From NCBI GenBank assembly GCA_017610405.1, contig JAFCCD010000003.1, positions 1-36,168 of the forward strand: a stretch of 36,168 nucleotides of DNA. The letters run 5' to 3'. Source of the DNA: Nanobdellota archaeon. Lineage in GTDB: Archaea; Nanobdellota; Nanobdellia; Pacearchaeales; GW2011-AR1. Position 1 is the stretch's first letter. Each line of letters starts with the position of its first letter. A model generated the notes under the pieces. That model was not told the origin of the DNA. It ran no database searches and worked only from the letters and a program-made list of their open reading frames with translations. A program made the translations under genes and the position numbers. Positions 17,311-25,420 of the stretch are shown in pieces.

Positions 17311-17331
17311 GTTCGATTCCCTGTTGGGGCG
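17311..17331 (+). repeat. tRNA-Asp 3'-end copy (copy e)
   Basis: gttcgattcccTgttggggcg vs gttcgattcccGgttggggcg (13538-13558): 20/21; begins immediately after the DUF1846 stop. Confidence 0.85.
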
Positions 17332-17389
17332 CATCTATTCTCATCACAACATCATTTAATTTAAATATACAGATTTCTAAAAAGAAAAT

Positions 17390-18565
17390 ATGGGTATGTT
17401 TGATTTGTTCAAAAAATTAATTAAGCAAAGCAAAGTTAAAGAACCTATTACTAAAAAACTTTCTTTTTCTGAAATTGAAGATTATATTAAAGATAAAATA
17501 AAAGAAAATGAACTTAAAGAAAAAGAAATCATTGATTCTGTTAAAAAAAAGATTGGTTCATTTAATGAAGAACTTAAGGGGAAAATAACTGTTTTGGAAA
17601 ACTTTAATGTTGAATCAAAAAAAACACAAGATGAATTAAAATCTATTGTAAATGAAGGTAGGAAAAAATACACTGAATCTTTAGAAAATTTTATGATAAA
17701 TTTGAATAAGATAGAAAAAGAAAATCTTGAAGAATTTATTTCTTATGTAAACAATATTTTTTTAGATTTTAATAAAAAATCACGTATGCATTATGAAAGA
17801 ACAACTATTTTAATTGGGAAAGAAGCAGGAAGTATAAAAGACAGTTTAAAGATTTTTTCAAAAGAATTGATAAGAATTTTTGATAAAAATAAAAATATTG
17901 TGGATTTATCAAAATCACTTGTTTTTATTAAATTAAAAATTAATCAAATTAATCAAATTAATCAAATTCTTGAAGAGATTAAACAAAAAATAGAATTTCT
18001 AAGAAAAAAAATGATTGATGAAAGAAAGAAAGAAAGAAAATTTCTTGAAGAAATTGAAGAAGTTAAAAAAAGCCCTAATTATTTGGATTATTTAGATACT
18101 CAAGAAAAAATCAAACTTCTTGAAGAAGAAATTAGAACAGAGATTCAAAATTTAAGACAACTTATTGATTTTAAAGCATTGGCTAATTTTTATCATATTT
18201 TTGAAAATGAGATGATTACGATAAAAGAACATAAAGAAAATTTTGAAATGTCTTTTAGAAAAGACAATGGATTGAAAATTTTGAATTTATTAGAAAATTC
18301 TAAATTAAACAACAATAAAATCTCAGAAAAAACAGAATATATTAAGACTAAAAAAGAGAAATTAAAAGAAAATAAGCAAAAAATTATTAGAAATGAAATA
18401 CAAAACTTAAACTCAGAAAAAACAAAGATAAGTAGGGAAATTGAAGAATTAGATATAGAAAAAGTAAAAGAAGAAAAAAGGCAGGAGAAATTAAAAATAG
18501 GTAAAGAAGAACCAATTGATGTATTAAAACAAGAACTGTCTAAATTAAATGTTGAAGTTATTTGA
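17390..18565 (+). CDS. Coiled-coil protein, unknown function
   Basis: 391 aa, Lys/Glu-rich heptad-like segments. Confidence 0.6.
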   Translation: MGMFDLFKKLIKQSKVKEPITKKLSFSEIEDYIKDKIKENELKEKEIIDSVKKKIGSFNEELKGKITVLENFNVESKKTQDELKSIVNEGRKKYTESLENFMINLNKIEKENLEEFISYVNNIFLDFNKKSRMHYERTTILIGKEAGSIKDSLKIFSKELIRIFDKNKNIVDLSKSLVFIKLKINQINQINQILEEIKQKIEFLRKKMIDERKKERKFLEEIEEVKKSPNYLDYLDTQEKIKLLEEEIRTEIQNLRQLIDFKALANFYHIFENEMITIKEHKENFEMSFRKDNGLKILNLLENSKLNNNKISEKTEYIKTKKEKLKENKQKIIRNEIQNLNSEKTKISREIEELDIEKVKEEKRQEKLKIGKEEPIDVLKQELSKLNVEVI

Positions 18566-18606
18566 ATTTCAGAAAACTCTAAAAAGACATTTTTCTTAAA
18601 TTACAT

Positions 18607-18855
18607 ATGAGAAAAAAGAATAAACTTTCCAAGAAGAATATAAAATATCACATAGAGCACAAATCAAGATTAATTCTCCTTTTAATTGTCAAAATTTTAT
18701 TTGTATTCCTTATCTCAATTTTAGTATTCGGAGGTATTTACTTCCTATTCAAAGATATTTTAGGTATTATTCCTGTATTTATTATCTCTTTTGGAATTGC
18801 TTCTATAATATACCTTTTTTTAATTATAAAGGTATTAAAATTATTCAAGTTTTGA
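18607..18855 (+). CDS. Small membrane protein (two predicted TM segments)
   Basis: Basic N-terminus followed by two long hydrophobic stretches. Confidence 0.6.
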   Translation: MRKKNKLSKKNIKYHIEHKSRLILLLIVKILFVFLISILVFGGIYFLFKDILGIIPVFIISFGIASIIYLFLIIKVLKLFKF

Positions 18856-18932
18856 TAGATTAATTTATAATCCAAACCTTTAAAAGAAGTTTTTTCTTGA
18901 TATTTTAGTAATTAAATTTTGTATAATTCAAA

Positions 18933-19256
18933 ATGGAAGAACAAGAACAAAAAAATAAAGAAGTTCAGGAAGAAACTCAAAGTCCTGTAACTGAACAACC
19001 TGTACAAGAACCAGCTGTACAAGAACAACCTATTCAAGCAGCACCACAAGAACCAGCTGTACAAGAACAACCTGTTCAGTCAACTCCACAAGAACCTGTT
19101 CAAGCAGCACCACAAGAACCTGTTCAAACAGGAACAGTGGAACCAACACCGGCAACAGAGGGTGTTCCAGAACTTCCAGAACAACCACAAGCTTCTGAAG
19201 AAGGACAAGAAGCAAAAACTGAAGAAGTAAAACCTGAAGAAGGAACTTCTCAATAA
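18933..19256 (+). CDS. Low-complexity Pro/Gln/Glu/Val repeat protein
   Basis: Repeated QEPAVQEQP(I/V)Q and PQEPVQAAPQEPVQ units. Confidence 0.65.
   Translation: MEEQEQKNKEVQEETQSPVTEQPVQEPAVQEQPIQAAPQEPAVQEQPVQSTPQEPVQAAPQEPVQTGTVEPTPATEGVPELPEQPQASEEGQEAKTEEVKPEEGTSQ
19002..19132 (+). repeat. Imperfect in-frame tandem repeats
   Basis: Repeated caagaaccagctgtacaagaacaacct and ccacaagaacctgttcaagcagca units. Confidence 0.8.
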
Positions 19257-19330
19257 TTTTAAATTTTAAATTTTATTTTTCTTTTTTTTAATTTCAACAG
19301 ATTTATATATCTCTTTTGTAATTTTAGATT

Positions 19331-20245
19331 ATGGGGTTGAAAATAGTTCTTAGCATTGTTTTTTTTATGTTGGTAGTCATATTATTAGTATTTTACTGGA
19401 TTTTACCGATTGGAGAGTTAATTGAATTCAGGGTTTCAGGGGGAAGTTCTAATTTTAGTTTAAACAATTCTTTTAACACAAGCATGCAATTTTATGAAAA
19501 TATGAGATATAAATCTTCAGAAATCTCTTACAAAATTAACAGATGTGCTTTAGCAAGAGAAGATGAAATGAGAAGAGCTTTTTCTTTTTTAAAAAATCAT
19601 ACAATATTGAATTTTTATGAAGTAGAAGAAAATGAAGAAATAAGTGTGACGTGCGAGAATTCTGCAAAGGGTGAGGAAGGATTATTTATTGCAGGTGAAG
19701 GGGGAGTAACTAATGTTGTTATAACAGAAAACTTCAATGTTATTCTCAATGGAATGGTTATTCTAATAAGAGAGAGTAAATGTCCTGATCCACTTGTAGG
19801 TACTCACGAACTTCTACATACATTAGGATTTGATCATTCTGAAAATCCAAACAATATAATGTATCCCACAATAAATTGTAAACAGACTATTGGAGATGAC
19901 CTTATTAAAAATATAGAATGGCTTTACTCATTTCCAACTCTTTCAGATTTATCTTTAGAAAATGCTTCTGCATCAATGAAAGGAGGATATCTTGATATTA
20001 ATCTTACTGTAAAAAATCATGGTTTAAAGGATTCTGAAAATTCCACTCTTATTATTTATGCTAATAATAAATCCATAAAGGAATTTGGAATTGAACCAAT
20101 ATCAATAGGTAGTGGAAAAATGATTACCCTCTCCAAGATTTTTGTTTTACGAAGAAATATTCAAAAACTAGAACTCTTCATAAAATATAACTCTGAAGAA
20201 TTAAATAAAAATAATAATAAAATTATGTTAGAAATAAAAAAATAA
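19331..20245 (+). CDS. Membrane-anchored metzincin-like zinc metalloprotease with C-terminal CARDB-like domain
   Basis: N-terminal TM helix; HELLHTLGFDH (HExxHxxGxxH) followed by NIMYP Met-turn; Ig-like C-terminus. Confidence 0.8.
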   Translation: MGLKIVLSIVFFMLVVILLVFYWILPIGELIEFRVSGGSSNFSLNNSFNTSMQFYENMRYKSSEISYKINRCALAREDEMRRAFSFLKNHTILNFYEVEENEEISVTCENSAKGEEGLFIAGEGGVTNVVITENFNVILNGMVILIRESKCPDPLVGTHELLHTLGFDHSENPNNIMYPTINCKQTIGDDLIKNIEWLYSFPTLSDLSLENASASMKGGYLDINLTVKNHGLKDSENSTLIIYANNKSIKEFGIEPISIGSGKMITLSKIFVLRRNIQKLELFIKYNSEELNKNNNKIMLEIKK

Positions 20246-20267
20246 AGAAATAAAAAACACTTTAAAC

Positions 20268-20351
20268 CTAATCAAGCTCTAGGTCATCTATGTTCTCATC
20301 AAACTCATCCTCGTCATCAAGCTTTTCAGAGACCAAAAATTCATTAGCCAT
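20268..20351 (-). CDS. Possible 27-aa acidic microprotein
   Basis: MANEFLVSEKLDDEDEFDENIDDLELD*; AT-rich TATA-like sequence and GGGGTTGAT upstream; not in the supplied ORF track. Confidence 0.4.
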   Translation of the reverse strand: MANEFLVSEKLDDEDEFDENIDDLELD

Positions 20352-20664
20352 TTTGAATCAACCCCATTTTTATTGCTTTTTTAAGATATAATATGCTTTT
20401 AAATATTTCTATAGGGGAATATCATTGTTAATTTTTCGGTTTGAATATTATTATATTAAAAAATTATTTTATCTTATTTAATCTTTCATCAATTTCTCTT
20501 TCAAGTTCTCTTTTATTATTTTTTAGATTTATTTATTTTCCTTAAATAATTTTCAAATTGTTTTTGTGCTATATTGATTATATTTTTTTAATTAATTAGT
20601 TTTGGAAAAATGTTTTAGAATTATAACAAAAAATATTTATATCATAGAATTTCTTTATTTATTA

Positions 20665-21879
20665 ATGGATAAAAAAGGATTATCTCAAGTCATAACTGTT
20701 CTAATTATTATGCTCTTAACCATTGTGGTTATTGTTGTTGTATGGGTGGTCTTAAAAAATATTCTTTCTAAAGAAGCAGAAATATCAGAAGCAAAGGCTA
20801 GATTATTTTATGAACGTGTTGATATTAAAAAAATCCAATTTGATCCTAGTGACGAATTAAGCCTTATTATTAGTCTTCAAAAATTAACAGGAAAAATAAC
20901 TTTAGAAGGTACGGAAATAATCACATCTGTTCCATTAGAAGTAGATATTATTTCGGTGGCAGATCTTTCTGGAAGTATGCGTGCATGTAATGATGTATCA
21001 TGGTCTTGTTGTTATGGTACATTAGATGGTAATATCTATAGTGAAGGTATTTGTTATGGGATACTTTCAGATAAAATACCTAATTGCACCACACAATGTG
21101 GTGGAACATTGGTTGATGGATTAACATCAACACAAGACTCAAATAAACAATTAGTCAATAATCTTTTTGAAAAAGAAGGTGATAATCAACTGGGTTTAGT
21201 AGCATATAGTAATGATATAATAATGGGTTTTTCTTCAGATTTAACAAATGATAATAAATCATTAAGAGATATAATTGATTCGTGGGAAGCAGAAACATAT
21301 ACTTGTATTTGTTGTGGTATAAACGAAGCAATAAACAAATTAGAAGAGGGCTCTCTAGAAGACAAAATGAAAACAATTATTGTTATGAGCGATGGCGAAG
21401 CAAACAGAGAGTGTTCAGAACAAGGAACAGGTGATGCAAAACAAGATGCGATAAATGCAGCCCGTGATGCATACAATAGTCTTTCCAATCTTACAATTTA
21501 TACTGTTGGCCTAGGAGAAGAAGTTGATAAATCAACAATGGAAGCAATAGCAACAGATTGCGGTGATGGGCAGAGTTTCTATACAGATAACATAGAGGAA
21601 TTAATAGATATTTATGAAACAATAGCTGACCGAATTATAAAAAAATATAAATCTGAACATATTTTTAGTCTTCTAAAAATTAAATTTTATGGTGAATCTG
21701 GTTCTGTAACCAGAAATGTGGGTGTTCCAGACATCTTTGAAACAAAAAATTATGACTTTAATCTAACTGGGGAAGACATAATACCCCCTATTATAAAAAT
21801 AGAAATATATCCTATAGTTATAGATAAATCAGGAAAAGAAATTATAGGTTTTCCATTAGATACTTGGGAGAAAAAATAA
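20665..21879 (+). CDS. Membrane-anchored vWA domain protein with pilin-like N-terminus
   Basis: MDKKGLSQVITVLIIMLLTIVVIVVVWV class-III-signal-like start; MIDAS VADLSGSM; VMSDGEAN; Cys-rich insert. Confidence 0.75.
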   Translation: MDKKGLSQVITVLIIMLLTIVVIVVVWVVLKNILSKEAEISEAKARLFYERVDIKKIQFDPSDELSLIISLQKLTGKITLEGTEIITSVPLEVDIISVADLSGSMRACNDVSWSCCYGTLDGNIYSEGICYGILSDKIPNCTTQCGGTLVDGLTSTQDSNKQLVNNLFEKEGDNQLGLVAYSNDIIMGFSSDLTNDNKSLRDIIDSWEAETYTCICCGINEAINKLEEGSLEDKMKTIIVMSDGEANRECSEQGTGDAKQDAINAARDAYNSLSNLTIYTVGLGEEVDKSTMEAIATDCGDGQSFYTDNIEELIDIYETIADRIIKKYKSEHIFSLLKIKFYGESGSVTRNVGVPDIFETKNYDFNLTGEDIIPPIIKIEIYPIVIDKSGKEIIGFPLDTWEKK

Positions 21880-21969
21880 GTTTACTTTGAACGATTATTG
21901 AGATAAAATCTTTTCTTTTGGACTGAAAGGTATAATCCTTCCGCCGATAGTAGTTTTGGGAATGATATA

Positions 21970-21996
21970 GTTAACTACCTATTAAGGAGTTGAAAG
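21970..21996 (+). other. Solitary CRISPR-repeat-like sequence (no array)
   Basis: gttaactacctattaaggagttgaaag resembles type I-B-style repeats ending TTGAAA(G/C); single copy only. Confidence 0.2.
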
Positions 21997-22015
21997 CCCA
22001 AATCGTAAGATTAAT

Positions 22016-22327
22016 TCAATGTGGAAATAGAAGCTCTGCAAGAACCCATAACAAGATTAAAAAACCTAGAATAATAGATAAAAAAACAAGGACAGATTTT
22101 TCTTTCTTTTTAGGAACACTTATAATTCCTGTTAAAAAAGAAGCTATTGCTGAAAAAACTGCAAGAGAATAAGGAATTAGAAGTTTAAGATTACTGAAAA
22201 TTGTTGCCCCTCCTCTTTCTCCTAACTCAACCAATATAAAGAAGAATGCGAAAAAGATAAAAAAACCTAGAATTAATCCAACTGACCATTTACCCAATTG
22301 TGTTTTTGGCATAAAAGTAATTTTCAT
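22016..22327 (-). CDS. Small membrane protein
   Basis: Three hydrophobic segments in 103 aa. Confidence 0.55.
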   Translation of the reverse strand: MKITFMPKTQLGKWSVGLILGFFIFFAFFFILVELGERGGATIFSNLKLLIPYSLAVFSAIASFLTGIISVPKKKEKSVLVFLSIILGFLILLWVLAELLFPH

Positions 22328-22380
22328 TTTTCCCTCTTTAATATGATTAAGGATTCTTAATTAATAAATCTAACTTTAAG

Positions 22381-22410
22381 TTACACACCTCAACCAGCAG
22401 AGTGGGGGGT
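22381..22410 (-). repeat. Dispersed CCCCYYACTCT-type relic
   Basis: Minus strand CCCCCCACTCTGCTGGTTGAGGTGTGTAA, similar to 15937-15965 and 6557-6583. Confidence 0.45.
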
Positions 22411-22783
22411 TAAAATTATTTTCAAAAGAGGAAATTTTTCAATATCTCAAAAAGAGAAAAGCCAAATAAAAAGGAGATTGAAATTAACAAACCTATCACA
22501 AGAACAAAATTCAAAATAAATGTTTTGGAGAATAAAAAATCCCCCCTCCTGTAACCAAATTTTAAGTTCCTTTTTTAAAGGGATTGCAATGCCCACGCCG
22601 AGCAGAATCCATTTTATCTAATCAATGGGTGTGTTTTTTTATTATGAGGGATAAAATGAATGGCTCTTTATATAATTTTTGATTACATTACTAATCTTCA
22701 ATAAAATAGTTCAACAAAAGAAGTAATTTTATAAATCTTCTAATTTATTTAATATAGACTAAAAATTTAATAAAATAAATAAA

Positions 22784-23176
22784 ATGACCTTTTTTGAAGA
22801 TAATGATCAATTTGAAAGCATTGTAAGAGAACTTTTTGGGGGTAAGGTTTCTAGAATTGGGAGAGATAATTATGAAGAAATTATAGAAAGTGAAAAAGAA
22901 GAGAGAGTTATAGATTTTATTCAGGATGAGAATTATATCTACCTTATTTTTGAGCTTCTAGGATATGATGAGAAAGATATTTCAATTTCAATTAAAGGTA
23001 GGGAACTTGAAATTATTGCTAAAAAAAGAAAGATGGAGGAAGTTCAAAACTATTTAATACAAAAACTTAATGAAGGACTTTTTATCAAAAAAAGTTTGCC
23101 TAATTTTATAAAAACAAAAAATTTTAAGCACACCATAAAAAATGGTATTTTAGAAATAGTGTTCATCAAAAAATGA
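22784..23176 (+). CDS. Hsp20/alpha-crystallin-like small heat shock protein
   Basis: YIYLIFELLGYDEKDISISIKGRELEIIAKKR...FKHTIKNGILEIVF. Confidence 0.75.
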   Translation: MTFFEDNDQFESIVRELFGGKVSRIGRDNYEEIIESEKEERVIDFIQDENYIYLIFELLGYDEKDISISIKGRELEIIAKKRKMEEVQNYLIQKLNEGLFIKKSLPNFIKTKNFKHTIKNGILEIVFIKK

Positions 23177-25287
23177 GTAAAGAAAAATATTTTAATTTAG
23201 AAGTTGCAGAATCGTTACAAGAAGATATAGATAAGGGAATAGCTAGAATCCCTTCAAAAATAATGGATTCTTTTAAGCTAGTTTCAGGAGATATTATAGA
23301 AATTAAAGCAAAAACCTCCACAGTTGTAAAAGCTATGAGAACTATTAATGAAGCTGAAAATTATAAAACTATTAGGCTTGATGGGACAATAAGATCTAAT
23401 ATTGGGGCATCAATTGGAGATGAAATTAAGGCCACTCCAATAAAAATTATTGGAGCCAAATTAATTAAATTAGCTCCTTTACATGAAGTAAAGTTTAGTA
23501 ACGATCCTACAGAATATTTTCATTCTAAACTTTTACATAAACCTCTTTCTACAGGTCAAAAAACAGTTATAGATGTTTTTGGAAATAGGCTTGAATATGT
23601 TGTATTAAAATCTAATCCTAAAGGTCATTTTATTGTTACTCCTTCTACAAAGATTGTTGTTTCTGATGAACCTTACTCTGGAGATCTTAAATCAACTGGA
23701 ATTACTTATGAAGATGTTGGAGGATTAAAAAACGAAGTTGAATTGATTAGGGAAATGGTGGAACTACCGATGAATCATCCAGAAGTATTTCAAAAACTGG
23801 GGGTTGGAGCTCCAAAGGGAGTTTTACTAACAGGGCCTCCTGGAACAGGTAAAACTCTTTTAGCTAAAGCTGTTGCAAATGAAACAGACTCCTCTTTTTT
23901 TTATATTGCAGGTCCTGAAATTATGTCAAAATATTATGGTGAATCAGAAAAACATATTAGAGATATTTTTGAGAAAGCAGAAAAAAATTCTCCCTCCATA
24001 ATTTTTATAGACGAAATTGATTCTATAGCTCCAAAAAGAGGAGAGGGCATTGATCAAACAGAAAAAAGAGTTGTAGCCCAAATTCTTACCCTCATGGATG
24101 GTTTAAAATCTAGAGGACAAGTTGTTGTAATGGCAGCAACAAATAGACCTGAGGATATTGATTCAGCTCTAAGAAGACCTGGAAGATTTGATAGAGAATT
24201 AAAAATTAATCCTCCTAATGAAGGAGGAAGGAAAGAAATTTTAAGGATTCATACTAGGGGAATGCCTCTTTCTAAAGATGTTAATTTTAATGAAATTGCA
24301 ATAAAAACAATGGGATACACTGGAGCAGATCTAGAAATTCTTTGTAAGGAAGCTGGATTAAAATCTATAAAACCTTATTTTTCTGAACTAAAAAATTTAC
24401 AAGAAAAAGTTCCCACTCAAATATTGGAAAAAATAAAAGTTAGAAGACAAGATTTTATTGATGCTATGAAAGTTGTTGAGCCCTCTGCCATGAGGGAAGT
24501 TTTGATTAATAAACCTCATGTTAGATGGAGTGATATTGGGGGATTGGAAAAAGCAAAAGAAAAATTAAGGGAATTAGTTGAACTGCCTCTTTTAAGACCG
24601 GATTTATTTAAAGAAGCTGGAATAAATCCTTCAAAAGGGGTGTTATTAACAGGACCCCCTGGAACAGGTAAAACTCTTTTAGCTAAAGCTGTAGCAACAG
24701 AGGCCACTTCCAATTTTATATCTGTAAAAGGACCAGAATTAATTAGCAAGTGGGTTGGCGAGTCTGAAAAGCATGTAAGAGAGATTTTTAAGAAAGCCAG
24801 ACAAGTTGCTCCATGTATAATCTTTTTTGATGAATTTGATAGTATATCAAAACATAGAGGTTCTTCATTAAATGATTCTACAGAAAAAGTTGTAAATCAA
24901 TTACTAACAGAATTAGATGGTGTTGAAGAACTTGAAAAAGTAGTAGTTATTGCAATTGACTCCATTGTTGAACTTGGAATACCTGACAAAAAAACGAGAG
25001 AAGAAATTTTTAAAGTTCATACTAGAAATATGCCCTTAGATAAATCTATTAAAATTTTAGATTATGCTAAAAAAACAGATGGTTGGACTGGGGCAGATAT
25101 AGAAGCAATTTGTAGAAATGCTGGAATGAGTGCCATAAAAAGAGTTTATCAATCAAAGAAAAAAGAAAAATTAATAATAAAAAAAGAAGATTTTGAAGAA
25201 GGTTTAAAAGAAGTTTCAAAACAAATTGAGAAAGATATTAGTATAAAAAGTAAAAAAGAAGATAAAATAACTAAGAAGAAAAACTAA
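23173..25287 (+). CDS. CDC48/VCP-type double AAA+ ATPase with deletion in D2
   Basis: N-domain plus two GPPGTGKT Walker A and two Walker B motifs; D2 lacks the ATNRPD...RPGRFDR segment. Confidence 0.92.
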   Translation: MSKEKYFNLEVAESLQEDIDKGIARIPSKIMDSFKLVSGDIIEIKAKTSTVVKAMRTINEAENYKTIRLDGTIRSNIGASIGDEIKATPIKIIGAKLIKLAPLHEVKFSNDPTEYFHSKLLHKPLSTGQKTVIDVFGNRLEYVVLKSNPKGHFIVTPSTKIVVSDEPYSGDLKSTGITYEDVGGLKNEVELIREMVELPMNHPEVFQKLGVGAPKGVLLTGPPGTGKTLLAKAVANETDSSFFYIAGPEIMSKYYGESEKHIRDIFEKAEKNSPSIIFIDEIDSIAPKRGEGIDQTEKRVVAQILTLMDGLKSRGQVVVMAATNRPEDIDSALRRPGRFDRELKINPPNEGGRKEILRIHTRGMPLSKDVNFNEIAIKTMGYTGADLEILCKEAGLKSIKPYFSELKNLQEKVPTQILEKIKVRRQDFIDAMKVVEPSAMREVLINKPHVRWSDIGGLEKAKEKLRELVELPLLRPDLFKEAGINPSKGVLLTGPPGTGKTLLAKAVATEATSNFISVKGPELISKWVGESEKHVREIFKKARQVAPCIIFFDEFDSISKHRGSSLNDSTEKVVNQLLTELDGVEELEKVVVIAIDSIVELGIPDKKTREEIFKVHTRNMPLDKSIKILDYAKKTDGWTGADIEAICRNAGMSAIKRVYQSKKKEKLIIKKEDFEEGLKEVSKQIEKDISIKSKKEDKITKKKN

Positions 25288-25420
25288 AATAACCGCTCTA
25301 TCTTGGCTTTTAACAGAAAACTTGCATTGTTACCTTAATTGGTCTTTTATTTTAGTTTTATAAAAATTATTGCATTACAAGGTTATATCTGGGTTCGAAT
25401 TCTGAAACCAGGATTAAAAA

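Noticed and set aside
13487-17331. Classical large integrative element or provirus at tRNA-Asp
   Set aside because: No integrase, replication or structural genes; intervals are only about 0.3-1.8 kb.
19030-19215. Leu/Val-rich antisense ORF
   Set aside because: Byproduct of antisense reading of the CAA/GAA repeat; no start context.
21970-21996. CRISPR array
   Set aside because: Only one repeat-like unit, no spacers, no cas genes; kept only as a low-interest observation.
25388-25412. CTGGGTTCGAATTCTGAAACCAGG as another T-arm relic
   Set aside because: No acceptor-stem match to any tRNA in the window; palindromic similarity to the adjacent tRNA-Tyr T-arm is probably chance.
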